A stretch of 64,000 bases of DNA, from positions 1 through 64,000 of the forward strand of contig NZ_LAPV01000113.1 in the NCBI RefSeq assembly GCF_000971275.1. The letters are read 5' to 3'. Position 1 is the first letter of the stretch, and each line of letters begins with the position of its first letter. The notes below the pieces were generated by a model. That model saw only the letters and a list, made by a program, of their open reading frames with translations. It had not been told where the DNA came from and searched no databases. Positions 48,296-57,013 of this stretch are shown in pieces. The DNA is from Devosia psychrophila (lineage in GTDB: Bacteria > Pseudomonadota > Alphaproteobacteria > Rhizobiales > Devosiaceae). The translations under genes were made by a program, and so were the position numbers.

Positions 48296-49513
48296 ATGCC
48301 CCGCGCCATTCTCTGCATTCTCGACAGCGTCGGCATTGGTGGCGCCCCCGATGCCAATCTCTATGGCGATGTTGGCTCCAACACTTTCGGCCACATCGCC
48401 GAATGGGCGGCAGCTGGCAAGGCGGACCGCGCTGGCCTGCGCGCTGGCCCGCTCGACGTGCCCAACCTCGACGCCCTCGGCATCGGCGCCGCCATCCAGC
48501 TCTCGACCGGCACGCTGCCTCCCGGCCTTTCGGCAACAGCAAAAGGGGGTCGCTTCGGCGTCGGCCGCGAAGTCTCGCGGGGCAAGGACACGCCTTCCGG
48601 TCATTGGGAAATCGCCGGGGTGCCGGTGCCGTTCGACTGGGGCTATTTTCCCCAGACCGAGCCGACCTTTCCGGCGGACCTGATCGCCGAATTCGTCAAA
48701 CGCGCCAAGCTACCCGGCATTCTCGGCGACAAGCACGCCTCGGGTACCGATATCATCGCCGCGCTCGGCGAGGAGTCGGTCCGCACCGGCAAGCCGATTT
48801 GCTACACCTCCATCGACAGCGTGTTCCAGATCGCCGCGCATGAGAGCCATTTCGGCCTCGAACGCCTCTACGAGATTTGCGAGATCGCCTTCGAGCTCAC
48901 CGCGCCACGGATGATCGGCCGCGTCATCGCCCGGCCCTTCATCGGCGACGATGCCACCAGCTTCAAGCGCACCGGCAACCGCCGCGATTTCGCGATCTCT
49001 CCGCCAGAACCCACGCTGCTTGATCGTAACCAAGCAGCCGGCAACCAAGTCTATGCCATCGGCAAGATTTCCGACATTTACGCCGGCCACGGCGTGACCC
49101 ACAAACTCAAGGGCACCGGCCTGCCGCAACTGATGGACAACACGCTCGACGCCATGGAAATGGCGGCCGACGCTGCTTTCATCATGACCAATTTTGTAGA
49201 CTTCGACAGCGAATACGGCCATCGCCGCGATGTGCCGGGTTACGCGGCGGCGCTGGAATATTTCGATTCCCGCCTGCCCGAACTGATCTCAAAGCTGCGC
49301 CACGATGACCTGCTGGTCCTCACTGCCGATCATGGCAATGATCCGACCTGGCCCGGCACCGATCACACGCGCGAGCAGGTGCCGATCCTGATCTTTTCCC
49401 CAAGCCTCGGCGCGGGAGAGATTGGCATTCGCCCCACCTTGGCTGATATAGGTGAAAGCATAGCCTACTGGCTCGGCCTTGCGCCCGGTCGCCACGGCAA
49501 GAGCTTCCTTTGA
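48296..49513 (+). CDS. deoB: Phosphopentomutase
   Basis: A 405-aa metal-dependent mutase of the alkaline-phosphatase superfamily converting (deoxy)ribose 1-phosphate to 5-phosphate. ILDSVGIGGAPDA carries the first metal Asp, GKDTPSGHWEIAG holds the phosphorylated Thr, VDFDSEYGHRRDV and LTADHGNDPTWPGTDHTREQ hold the remaining Asp/His ligands. It connects DeoA and PNP products to DeoC. It lies 10 bp after deoA. Confidence 0.95.
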   Translation: MPRAILCILDSVGIGGAPDANLYGDVGSNTFGHIAEWAAAGKADRAGLRAGPLDVPNLDALGIGAAIQLSTGTLPPGLSATAKGGRFGVGREVSRGKDTPSGHWEIAGVPVPFDWGYFPQTEPTFPADLIAEFVKRAKLPGILGDKHASGTDIIAALGEESVRTGKPICYTSIDSVFQIAAHESHFGLERLYEICEIAFELTAPRMIGRVIARPFIGDDATSFKRTGNRRDFAISPPEPTLLDRNQAAGNQVYAIGKISDIYAGHGVTHKLKGTGLPQLMDNTLDAMEMAADAAFIMTNFVDFDSEYGHRRDVPGYAAALEYFDSRLPELISKLRHDDLLVLTADHGNDPTWPGTDHTREQVPILIFSPSLGAGEIGIRPTLADIGESIAYWLGLAPGRHGKSFL

Positions 49514-49587
49514 CCCAGAGCGTTTTCAGCAAAAGTGGCCGCCGGTTTTGCGGTTCGGAAACGCGACAAAATTGAACAGGTGATCTC

Positions 49588-50217
49588 ATGAGCAACGTTA
49601 CCGTCATCGATCACCCGCTGATCCAGCATAAGCTCACCATCATGCGCAACAAGGAGACCTCCATTGCGGGGTTCCGCCGCCTGCTGCGTGAGATCGCGCA
49701 TCTGATGTGCTATGAAGTAACGCGCGATCTCGAGCTGGAGATGATCCCCATCGAGACCCCGATGGCGCTGATGGATAGTCCCTCGATCAAGGGCAAGAAG
49801 CTGGTGTTCGCCTCGATCCTGCGCGCCGGTAACGGCCTGCTCGATGGTATGCTTGACCTGGTGCCGGCAGCCCGTGTCGCCCATATCGGCATCTACCGCG
49901 ACCACGAGACGCTGGAGCCAGTTGAATATTACTTCAAGGCGCCGTCCAATCTCGAAGACCGCCTGATTATCGTCGTCGATCCCATGCTGGCCACCGGCAA
50001 TTCGGCGACTGCGGCGATTGAAAAGCTCAAGGAGCGCGGCGCCAACAACATCCGTTTCCTGTGCCTGCTGGCAGCGCCCGAAGGCATCAAGAACTTCACC
50101 GCCGCCCACCCCGACGTGCCGGTGTTTACGGCCTCGATCGACAGCCATCTCAACGAGAAGGGCTATATTATCCCCGGTCTCGGCGACGCCGGCGACCGCA
50201 TGTACGGGACTAAATAA
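49588..50217 (+). CDS. upp: Uracil phosphoribosyltransferase
   Basis: A 209-aa salvage enzyme making UMP from uracil and PRPP. It has the family pattern [16 protein letters not shown] at the start, [13 protein letters not shown] near 74, the PRPP loop [15 protein letters not shown] near 130, and the uracil-binding C-terminus with [16 protein letters not shown]. It ends the nucleoside salvage cluster and uses the base released by pyrimidine phosphorolysis. Confidence 0.95.
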   Translation: MSNVTVIDHPLIQHKLTIMRNKETSIAGFRRLLREIAHLMCYEVTRDLELEMIPIETPMALMDSPSIKGKKLVFASILRAGNGLLDGMLDLVPAARVAHIGIYRDHETLEPVEYYFKAPSNLEDRLIIVVDPMLATGNSATAAIEKLKERGANNIRFLCLLAAPEGIKNFTAAHPDVPVFTASIDSHLNEKGYIIPGLGDAGDRMYGTK

Positions 50218-50266
50218 ACCTCACGCGCTGGTCGCGCTCCGGCGGGGCGCGCCACGCGCGAGGTTC
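50218..50266 (+). terminator. Large GC-rich hairpin after upp
   Basis: AACCTCACGCGCTGG and, about 18 bp on, CCACGCGCGAGGTT form a 13-14 bp stem with small mismatches starting next to the upp stop. No T-run follows, so it may be a termination/stability hairpin rather than a strong intrinsic terminator. Confidence 0.5.
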
Positions 50267-50304
50267 TCGCTGCGCTCGTTCTTCCCAGACTGTGAGATTG
50301 CAAG

Positions 50305-50697
50305 ATGGCTAAACTCGTTCATTCGATGATCCGCGTGACTGACGAAGCCCGTTCGGTGGATTTCTACCGCCGCGCCTTTGCGCTCGAGGTCATTGATCGA
50401 CTGCCGTTTGAAAGCTTCACGCTGGTCTATTTGGCGAATGATGAAAGCAGCTTCGAGCTCGAGTTGACCGTCAATCACGGCACGGAAGGCTATGATCTCG
50501 GTAATGGCTACGGCCATCTCGCCGTGGTGGTCGATGATGTAGATGCCGAACACGCCCGCTTAACCGCCGAAGGCCTGACGGTTGGCAAGCTGGTGGATTT
50601 CAAGAATGACGGCGTGCCGGTTGCGCGCTTCTTTTTCGCCACCGACCCCGACGGCTACAAGATCGAAGTCATCCAGAAGGGTGGCCGGTTCAAGTAA
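50305..50697 (+). CDS. gloA: Lactoylglutathione lyase (glyoxalase I)
   Basis: A 130-aa glyoxalase I that isomerises the hemithioacetal of methylglyoxal and glutathione. The four metal ligands are visible: His in LVHSMIRV, Glu in SSFELELTVN, His in GYGHLAVVVDD and Glu in GYKIEVIQKG. RSVDFYRRAF is the usual first helix. The gene follows a hairpin and stands as its own unit. Confidence 0.93.
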   Translation: MAKLVHSMIRVTDEARSVDFYRRAFALEVIDRLPFESFTLVYLANDESSFELELTVNHGTEGYDLGNGYGHLAVVVDDVDAEHARLTAEGLTVGKLVDFKNDGVPVARFFFATDPDGYKIEVIQKGGRFK

Positions 50698-50701
50698 GGA
50701 T

Positions 50702-50818
50702 ACCGCCACCTAACCTCGCCCTGAAAAGGGGGAATCTGGCAGGGGTATTTGACACCATGGTTCCGAAAACTCGATCCGTCCCTCCCCCTATCAGGGGGAG
50801 GCCAGTTTGGGGTAGCCG
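50702..50818. repeat. Family A repeat, diverged two-armed copy
   Basis: Left arm CCGCCACCTAACCTCGCCCT into GAAAAGGGGGAATC (hairpin eroded), centre CCGAAAACTCGATCCGTC, right arm CCTCCCCCTATCAGGGGGAG into GCCAGTTTGGGGTA. It lies between gloA and the convergent HAD gene. Confidence 0.7.
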
Positions 50819-50843
50819 CTAAACTACAGAGCCTTCAGCTAAG

Positions 50844-51467
50844 CTAAAGCGCCTTCAGCGGCAGGCCCAGCTCGATCAGTTCCTTGCGCAGCGAAGCTGG
50901 GTCCTTGAAGTGGATACCCTTCATGCCAAACTTGCGGGCCGAGGCGATATTGGGCTCGCTGTCGTCGATGAAAACGCAGTTCTCCGCCGCAATGCCGTAA
51001 CGTTCGCAGAACACGCGATACAGCCGCGGGTCGGGCTTCACCAGGCCTTCGAGGCCCGAGACGATGACGCCGTCGAACTTCTCGAGGAATGGCCATTCAC
51101 CGAGGCAACTGACCCACTTCTCCCAAGAGAAGTTCGTGATCGCAAAGGTCGGGATTTCCTGCTCGATCAGCTCGTTATGGATGTCGATAGTGCCCTGGAT
51201 GAAGCCGCCGAACGTTTCCTTCCAGCGCAGGTCGAACGCCTGGATTTCGCGCCAGTATTTCGGAAAGCGTGTGATGAGCCTGGCGACGCCTTCCGAATAG
51301 ATCTCGCCTGCATCGAATTCGAGATTCCAGTCCAGCGTGCAGATATTCTGGTGAAACCACAGCGCATCATCTTCGCTCTCGAACAGCTTGCGAAACAGAT
51401 ACATCGGGTTCCAGTCGACGAACACGCCGCCAAGGTCGAACACGGGGACAAGCGTATCGTCGTTCAT
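50844..51467 (-). CDS. HAD family hydrolase
   Basis: A 207-aa haloacid-dehalogenase-like hydrolase of the subfamily IA type with a helical cap. Motif I is VFDLGGVFVDWNP (nucleophile Asp; the second Asp of the usual D-x-D is Gly, as in the FDLGGV subgroup), motif II ITNFSWE, motif III Lys in GLVKPDPRLY and motif IV FIDDSEPNI. Relatives include YihX-type sugar phosphatases and haloacid dehalogenases. A specific substrate cannot be given. Confidence 0.87.
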   Translation of the reverse strand: MNDDTLVPVFDLGGVFVDWNPMYLFRKLFESEDDALWFHQNICTLDWNLEFDAGEIYSEGVARLITRFPKYWREIQAFDLRWKETFGGFIQGTIDIHNELIEQEIPTFAITNFSWEKWVSCLGEWPFLEKFDGVIVSGLEGLVKPDPRLYRVFCERYGIAAENCVFIDDSEPNIASARKFGMKGIHFKDPASLRKELIELGLPLKAL

Positions 51468-51539
51468 GGTTCTGCCGCCAGATAATCAAGGGATGCCGGC
51501 TTGTGCCATGCGCCCGTGACCCGCGCAAGACAGCTGGCG

Positions 51540-52115
51540 CTAGTTGACGGTGATGGTACCACCGAAGCGCGGTATGAAGAAATTCTCGCGAGCCAGTTGC
51601 AGCGGCTTGTCGATGACAATCCCGTACAGCGGCAGGTAGGAATAGGTTGCCTTGGCCACGATGACGCTCTGGCCTTTGGAGATGTTGACCATTGCGTCTG
51701 GCAGCTTGTAGCTGCTGTTCGGGAGATAATCAGTCCCGTTGGCATACACGCCGTTGACGTATTGCTTGGACCAAGCAACCGTACCTGTGCCGTCTGCTTT
51801 GACATCCACCTGCGTCACTATCTGGCGAATATCGCCGGCCGGAAAAGGGGTCATGATACCGCTGGCCGCCCGGAAATAATCGGTTAGTAGTGTCGCTGTA
51901 ATCGTTTCATTGGATTGGGCAACCAAGTCACCCACGGTGCCAGCGACCGATTGCAAGCGGCGATCCATCGAAATCAGCGTGCTGGCTTCCATCGTGCCGA
52001 CATACAGCAACAGCATGGGTGTAAGGATGAGGGCGAACTCGACTGCGGCCACGCCGTCGTCGACGCGAAGGAACTGCCGAAGCCGTACAATCAGTTTGCG
52101 CCATACATTAATCAT
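51540..52115 (-). CDS. TadE-like pilus pseudopilin
   Basis: A 191-aa TadE/TadG-like protein. After a basic head, DDGVAAVEFALILTPMLLLY at about 19-38 is the pseudopilin hydrophobic segment with the conserved Glu; processing by the CpaA peptidase would occur just before it. The rest is periplasmic. It follows the other TadE gene with a one-base TGATG overlap. Confidence 0.88.
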   Translation of the reverse strand: MINVWRKLIVRLRQFLRVDDGVAAVEFALILTPMLLLYVGTMEASTLISMDRRLQSVAGTVGDLVAQSNETITATLLTDYFRAASGIMTPFPAGDIRQIVTQVDVKADGTGTVAWSKQYVNGVYANGTDYLPNSSYKLPDAMVNISKGQSVIVAKATYSYLPLYGIVIDKPLQLARENFFIPRFGGTITVN

Positions 52116-52678
52116 CAGAAGGGCTCATTCTTGAAGACGCTTGCCGCGCCGAGCACGCGCTCACCGGTGGCCAAATTGGCCAGCGATAAGCCGCCAAAAT
52201 TGAGAACGACCGGCCAGCGATAATAGACCTGTGCTACCATGATGTTAGATGTCTTGCCGGGGGTTACGATCTCGTTCCGGTTCCACTCGCATTCGGTCTG
52301 GGTTTTGCAGTTGAAATCTACTGGCGGCTTGATGGTGGCGGCATTGAAGGTGGTCAGAACCTGCACATCGACAAACAGTTTGGTGCAATCAAACAGACCA
52401 TAAAGCCTGTCGCAAACATTGGCCCTAAAGGTCTGGATCGTGGCCGACTGCATTTGGCCGGTACGGACCAGCCTGCCGGTGTCCTGTACGGCGCTGTCGA
52501 GTATCTGCCCCGAGAGAAACACCAGCGAGGTCTCTAGGATGGCGCCGATGATCGAGAAAAACGGGAGGGCCAGGAGACCGAATTCGATGGCCGTTACGCC
52601 ACTTTCGTCGCGTGCAAAGGCCCGCCACCTTTTAGGCAGCAAGGCTCTTTTGAATAGTGAGGCGAGATTGGTCGCCAT
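52115..52678 (-). CDS. TadE-like pilus pseudopilin
   Basis: A 187-aa TadE-family protein: DESGVTAIEFGLLALPFFSI at about 23-42 is the prepilin-like segment, with Gly before the cut site and Glu near position 5 of the mature helix. The periplasmic part carries four cysteines (NVCDRLYGLFDC and FNCKTQTEC), probably two disulfides. It pairs with the adjacent TadE as the minor components of the Tad pilus. Confidence 0.88.
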   Translation of the reverse strand: MATNLASLFKRALLPKRWRAFARDESGVTAIEFGLLALPFFSIIGAILETSLVFLSGQILDSAVQDTGRLVRTGQMQSATIQTFRANVCDRLYGLFDCTKLFVDVQVLTTFNAATIKPPVDFNCKTQTECEWNRNEIVTPGKTSNIMVAQVYYRWPVVLNFGGLSLANLATGERVLGAASVFKNEPF

Positions 52679-52720
52679 GCGTCCACCCGGTTGTAATAGG
52701 GTGAAACTAGGCGCGCGTAG

Positions 52721-52735
52721 CTAACCAATGGTTAG
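52721..52735. promoter_or_regulatory. Palindrome CTAACC-AAT-GGTTAG upstream of tadE genes
   Basis: A perfect 6-bp inverted repeat with 3-bp centre, 43 bp upstream of the first TadE gene. Its TAACCA core resembles half of the CtrA box (TTAA-N7-TTAA / TTAACCAT). No other element is seen in this 110-bp gap. Confidence 0.4.
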
Positions 52736-52788
52736 GAAATTCTGGCTCAGGCGTCTTGCCTGCAACCAGGGTTAAGCAAATATGAACG

Positions 52789-53244
52789 TCAGTCCGCCAT
52801 CTGCTTGACCAACTGCGACGAGGCAAGCACTTCGGCGGAAAATTTGCTGTCGTCGCCCATCATCAGGACCGACTGGCAGGTTGGCGCACAGGCCATGCTG
52901 GTGCGCGACTGTCCCTGGTAGACAGTGACCACCCCGGCCTGCATCTGAACCACTTCTACCATCGTATCAGCGATCGGATTGCCGGCACTATCCAGCACGA
53001 TCAGGTTGGTCTGGCCAAAGCTCTTGCCCGTCAGGATCAGCGTTTGCGGATCCTGGATGGTGACATCGGCAATACCGGGGTTGCCGACGATGACCGTAGC
53101 GGCGGCCGCATTGATGCGCAGGATGCGCGCCATGTTAACGTTGACGTTGATCGGCGCGCCATCAGCCGCGATCGAAAGCGTTCCGGTAAGGCCGGATGCC
53201 AGCGACAGACTGATTGCGAAGGCGGCGGCGAGAATGGGACGCAT
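52789..53244 (-). CDS. Secretin N-domain-like pilus assembly protein
   Basis: A 151-aa exported protein (signal peptide ending SGLTGTLSIAA) whose core VNVNMARILRINAAAATVIV ... IADVTIQDPQTLILTGKSFG is the N-terminal pilus/flagella assembly domain also present at the start of the CpaC secretin. It has no secretin channel domain. Two cysteines near the end (MACAPTCQSV) may pair. It is divergent from flp and may assist or substitute for part of the outer-membrane complex. Confidence 0.85.
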   Translation of the reverse strand: MRPILAAAFAISLSLASGLTGTLSIAADGAPINVNVNMARILRINAAAATVIVGNPGIADVTIQDPQTLILTGKSFGQTNLIVLDSAGNPIADTMVEVVQMQAGVVTVYQGQSRTSMACAPTCQSVLMMGDDSKFSAEVLASSQLVKQMAD

Positions 53245-53437
53245 GGCGGTTCCGGCGGTACTATACGCGATAAGGCATTTTCAGCTGGAATGGTTTATAA
53301 TTGGCAAACGAGTTTGCGCCAAATTTTCCAGTTACCGAAGTTATGATCTAGGACTTGTTGAGGGTTTTTGACACGACAATTGTCTAGAGAAGTATTGATT
53401 GGCGTATGACACGGTAATTAGTTCGAATTTCAGCAAG

Positions 53438-53483
53438 TTAAACATTGAATAAAACCCGTAATATCGTGTTAACCAATTGATTA
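53438..53483. promoter_or_regulatory. CtrA-like boxes between pilus genes
   Basis: The 386-bp AT-rich spacer between the divergent 151-aa protein and flp contains TTAA-N7-ATAA (53438-53452) and TTAA-N7-ATTA (53469-53483), each close to the alphaproteobacterial CtrA site TTAA-N7-TTAA. In Caulobacter CtrA activates the pilin gene. The match is imperfect, so this is a candidate only. Confidence 0.4.
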
Positions 53484-53630
53484 TGATGGGAAATTAGCGC
53501 GCGATACTTGCAGTTTTGCTGCTTCCGATTAACGCAATATCAAGAGGTCATCGCTAGGTTCCACAGCTGTCCGATGTATTACGTGTCGGGCGATGAACGC
53601 CACTAGATGGCGTAATTATGGAGCCTGATA

Positions 53631-53810
53631 ATGAACACTTTCGCACGTTTTGCGCAGGACGAGTCTGGCGCAACTGCAATTGAATACGGCCTGATCGCCG
53701 CTCTAATCTCTGTCGGTATCATCCTTGCCGCTACCGCTCTCGGTGGCAGCCTGGGTAACCTCTTCAACGGCATCTCGACCAAGCTGAGCGGCATTACCGT
53801 TCCCAAATAA
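53631..53810 (+). CDS. flp: Flp family type IVb pilin
   Basis: A 59-aa major pilin subunit. FAQDESGATAIEYGLIAALI shows the cleavage Gly followed by the mature helix with the conserved Glu-Tyr pair at positions 5-6. The CpaA peptidase two genes downstream would cut after DESG. A TTCG-loop terminator follows, so flp can be made in excess over the assembly genes. ATG at 53631 has GGAG upstream (TATGGAGCCTGATA). Confidence 0.95.
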   Translation: MNTFARFAQDESGATAIEYGLIAALISVGIILAATALGGSLGNLFNGISTKLSGITVPK

Positions 53811-53837
53811 GTCGCAGCGAACTGCGCGAATATATAT

Positions 53838-53870
53838 GAGGGGGCGTTCGCGCCCCCTTTGCTTTTTTTT
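53838..53870 (+). terminator. Intrinsic terminator after flp
   Basis: Stem GGGGGCG, loop TTCG, CGCCCCC (53840-53857) followed by TTTGCTTTTTTTT. A textbook rho-independent terminator between flp and cpaA. Confidence 0.92.
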
Positions 53871-53939
53871 GCCGATTGTTAATCGTGTCTGAGCGATGCT
53901 GATGTGGCTCCGGTCCCTGGAGCCTTAGCGAGAGCCAGA

Positions 53940-54440
53940 ATGTCCACCTTCGCAATGCTGCTGTTTCCCATCGCCATGGCATTGGCCGCCTCGTCGGATT
54001 TGCTGACCATGCGCATTTCCAACAAGCTGGTGCTCTTCCTCGTAGCCAGCTTCTTCGCGGTGGCCCTGGCGATCAATCTGCCGCTGCAGCAGTTCGGCAT
54101 GCACATCGCCGCCGCGCTGGTCGTGCTGGCTGTCGGGTTCACGTGTTTTGCCCTGCGCTGGATCGGCGGCGGCGACGCCAAGCTGGCCGCTGCAACGACG
54201 CTTTGGCTGGGTTTTGGGCTGACACTTCCGTATCTGGTTTATGCTGCCCTGTTGGGTGGCGTGCTCACGCTGACCATTCTCACCCTGCGCCACATGCCAT
54301 TGACCCCGTTCCTGGCGCGCTATCGCTGGCTCGAGCGCTTGCATGATCGCAAGCAGGGGGTGCCGTACGGCATCGCTTTGGCCATCGCCGGAATGCTCGT
54401 CTATACGAACTCGACCATTTTTGAGCGCTTGATTGCTTGA
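53940..54440 (+). CDS. cpaA: Prepilin peptidase CpaA
   Basis: A 166-aa A24-type aspartic prepilin peptidase in the inner membrane. The two catalytic Asp are in AASSDLLTMRISN near 17 and in the GxGD motif IGGGDAKLAAAT near 77. It is short, lacking the methylation domain, as usual for Tad systems, and has about 5-6 membrane segments. The ATG at 53940 follows GCGAGAG; a longer frame from 53904 is unlikely. Confidence 0.92.
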   Translation: MSTFAMLLFPIAMALAASSDLLTMRISNKLVLFLVASFFAVALAINLPLQQFGMHIAAALVVLAVGFTCFALRWIGGGDAKLAAATTLWLGFGLTLPYLVYAALLGGVLTLTILTLRHMPLTPFLARYRWLERLHDRKQGVPYGIALAIAGMLVYTNSTIFERLIA

Positions 54441-54539
54441 ACTGCCAATCTGGAAATACAAATTTTGTTCTGTCCAATAATGACAGCGGACAGCGGCGGT
54501 TCTGTTGCTTTGATCCAAAAATCGTAAAATTTACATATT

Positions 54540-54569
54540 GTTAACTGCGTGGGCAAAGCTCCAGTTAAC
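54540..54569. promoter_or_regulatory. Inverted repeat upstream of cpaB
   Basis: GTTAACTG (54540-54547) and CAGTTAAC (54562-54569), a perfect 8-bp inverted repeat with 14-bp spacing. The right arm runs into TTAACCAAAC, similar to half CtrA boxes. A TTGACC hexamer follows at 54576-54581. It lies within the 208-bp cpaA-cpaB gap, which holds no gene. Confidence 0.45.
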
Positions 54570-54648
54570 CAAACTTTGACCCTTTGCCGTCACAGTTCAA
54601 CTCGGTGGAATTGGGCGCCTCGTGCCCGCGTACAACCGGGAGTGAGTC

Positions 54649-55554
54649 ATGAAGCCGGCGCGTATCATGTTGCTGATTGTGGCGCTCGTCGCTGGGGGCC
54701 TTGCGGCCTTCTTGGTGACGCGTGGCGGCTCTGCGCCTGAACAGGTTGCCTCGACCGAAGTGGTCGAGCAAGCCAAGGCCCAGATTCTGGTGGCCCGAAA
54801 CCCGATTGGCGTCGGAGAGCGCTTGAGCCCCGAGTCCGTGCAATGGCAGGATTGGCCCGAGGGCGCCTTGCGTCCTGAATACGTTACCATTTCGGCCATG
54901 CCCGATGCGCCGGTTAGCCTCACGGGGGCCGTCGTCCGCTTCGAATTCTTCCCCGGTGAACCCATTCGCGAGGCCAAGCTGGTCCGCGCCGACCAGGGCT
55001 ATCTCTCTGCTGTGCTTGCCGAAGGAATGCGCGGCGTCTCCGTCGGGGTCACCGCTGTGTCCAGCGCTGGCGGTTTCGTCGTTCCCAACGACCATGTCGA
55101 CGTGCTGCTTACACCCGAGGGTCAGCCTTCGAAAGTTATCTTGTCCAATGTGCGCGTGCTGGCCATAGGACAGCGCCTGGGCGAGCTGGGCACCACCGGC
55201 GGCCAGGAAGATCCCAATACGCCGGCAACCACACCAGTGACTTTTACCGATGCGACCATCGCCACACTGGAACTGACCCCTGCCCAGGCCGAAACCCTGG
55301 TCAATGCGTCTACCGTGGGCGATTTGAGCCTGACACTTCGCTCAGTTGTCGACTTCAAAAAATCCACCGCTGACGCCCTATCGTCGAACCAGACCGTCCG
55401 CTTGATCCGCTTCGGCAAGGAACAGTCGATCCAGTCCGGAAACGCCGCCACCGTTGCCGACCAGCAGGTTCCCGCCGCCACTACCCCCACCTATTCCGCG
55501 CCCGTCATGCCGTCGGTGGCTCCGCCGATCGACCCTGCCTCGGTGCCCTTGTAA
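54649..55554 (+). CDS. cpaB: Flp pilus assembly protein CpaB
   Basis: A 301-aa Tad pilus protein of the periplasm. One N-terminal hydrophobic segment (IMLLIVALVAGGLAAFLV), then the SAF/CpaB domain: ILVARNPIGVGERLSPESVQ, FFPGEPIREAKLV, GMRGVSVGVTAVSSAGGFV and VPNDHVDVLLTPEG. The C-terminus is Pro/Ala-rich. The ATG has GGGAGTGAG upstream. It precedes the secretin gene by 13 bp. Confidence 0.93.
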   Translation: MKPARIMLLIVALVAGGLAAFLVTRGGSAPEQVASTEVVEQAKAQILVARNPIGVGERLSPESVQWQDWPEGALRPEYVTISAMPDAPVSLTGAVVRFEFFPGEPIREAKLVRADQGYLSAVLAEGMRGVSVGVTAVSSAGGFVVPNDHVDVLLTPEGQPSKVILSNVRVLAIGQRLGELGTTGGQEDPNTPATTPVTFTDATIATLELTPAQAETLVNASTVGDLSLTLRSVVDFKKSTADALSSNQTVRLIRFGKEQSIQSGNAATVADQQVPAATTPTYSAPVMPSVAPPIDPASVPL

Positions 55555-55567
55555 GGCGGAGATGATC

Positions 55568-56986
55568 ATGACCCTCTCGTCCAAATTGCTTCGCCGCCAC
55601 GCCGCGCATATCCTTGCCACCCCAATTCTCGTCGCGGGCCTTTTGTCCGGCACAGGCCTTTCTGTTGCCGTTGCGCAGGAGACGCACGTTTCCATCACCG
55701 CCGCAGCCTATGGCGCCACGCGGCAGCTTCAGGTCGAACTCAACAAGACGGTGCTGATTGACCTGCCGGCAGGCGCCGCCGAGGTGATAGTTTCTCAGCC
55801 GTCTGTCGCTGCGGCAATCATGCGTTCCCGTACCCGGGCATTGGTTCAAGGCGTTACCGGTGGCGACACCAATATTTTCTTCATTGATGACAATGGCCAG
55901 ACCATTCAGGTGCTCGATGTCAAGGTTACGGAACAGCCGTCTCAGGTTGGTAATGCCCTGCAACTGGCGCTCGCACGCATCATTCCCGGCTCCAATATCC
56001 GCGTTGAATCGGTAACCCTGGGCGGTGATACCAATCGCGTCGTGTTGACCGGCAATGTGTTGTCAGCTGAAGACCGAGATCGGGCGGGCGAGGTCGCTAC
56101 GCAGTTCGCAGGATCTGTGACAAATGTCGCCAACATTCTCGACATTTCCGGCTCCCAGCAAGTCATGCTCCAGGTCACCGTGTCCGAGGTCAAACGCTCT
56201 ATTGCCAAGCAGTTTGGCATCAACCTGGCTGCGGCGTTCAATGTCGGCACCACCAACCTGCTAAGCTTGGTCAACCTGATGAAGGATGGCGAGATCCCGC
56301 ATGGCGCCAATTTCAGCTCGACGTCGAATGGTACATCGGTCTCCGCCGCAATCCGCGCGCTTGAGGCGAATGGTGCATTGCGCGTTCTGGCGCAGCCAAC
56401 GCTGACGGCCATTTCCGGCCAGGAGGCGACTTTCCTGGCAGGTGGCGAACTGCCCTATTCCACCTTCGATGAGGATGACGCCGGTAAGCTGGTCAGGAAA
56501 ATCGAGTTCAAGCCTTACGGTGTGGAGCTGGCCTTTACCCCGGTAGTCAAGTCCAACGGCAGCATCGGCCTGACCGTCAAGACCTCGGTCTCCGAACCGC
56601 AGGCCGACATGTCGATCACCAAGCGCGAGGCCGGCACTTCGGTCGAATTGCCGAGCGGCACCACGCTGTCGATTGGCGGCCTGCTCGAAGAGCGCACCAG
56701 CACCCAGATCGAACAGTTCCCATGGCTGGGTGATATCCCTATCCTGGGCGCCCTGTTCCGCTCCCGCGATTTCCGGACCGATCAAACCGAACTGGTCATC
56801 TTGGTCACGCCCTATCTGGTCGCACCGAGCCCCGCCAACACCATACCCGTACCAACGGACACCTCCACCGCTGCCACCGATGCCGAAGGTATTTTCCTGG
56901 GTCGCCTGGAAAATATGTACGGCGTCGGCCAGACCGGCGAAATGCGTGGCAGCTTCAGTGGTTCTGTCGGCTTCGTCCTCGACTGA
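55568..56986 (+). CDS. cpaC: Tad secretin CpaC
   Basis: A 472-aa outer-membrane secretin. Signal peptide ending SVAVAQ, N-terminal pilus domain (LNKTVLIDLPAGAAEVIVSQ), a BON-like segment, and the secretin core (VMLQVTVSEVKRSIAKQFGI, ALEANGALRVLAQPTLTAIS, SGTTLSIGGLLEERTSTQ, LVILVTPYLVAP). Two ATGs lie 6 bp apart; GGAG is directly against the first (55562), so the second, at 55568, has better spacing. The next gene is cpaE: no cpaD lies between them. Confidence 0.93.
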   Translation: MTLSSKLLRRHAAHILATPILVAGLLSGTGLSVAVAQETHVSITAAAYGATRQLQVELNKTVLIDLPAGAAEVIVSQPSVAAAIMRSRTRALVQGVTGGDTNIFFIDDNGQTIQVLDVKVTEQPSQVGNALQLALARIIPGSNIRVESVTLGGDTNRVVLTGNVLSAEDRDRAGEVATQFAGSVTNVANILDISGSQQVMLQVTVSEVKRSIAKQFGINLAAAFNVGTTNLLSLVNLMKDGEIPHGANFSSTSNGTSVSAAIRALEANGALRVLAQPTLTAISGQEATFLAGGELPYSTFDEDDAGKLVRKIEFKPYGVELAFTPVVKSNGSIGLTVKTSVSEPQADMSITKREAGTSVELPSGTTLSIGGLLEERTSTQIEQFPWLGDIPILGALFRSRDFRTDQTELVILVTPYLVAPSPANTIPVPTDTSTAATDAEGIFLGRLENMYGVGQTGEMRGSFSGSVGFVLD

Positions 56987-57013
56987 GGTCAGGCGTCAAG
57001 GAGAGTTCGTCTA

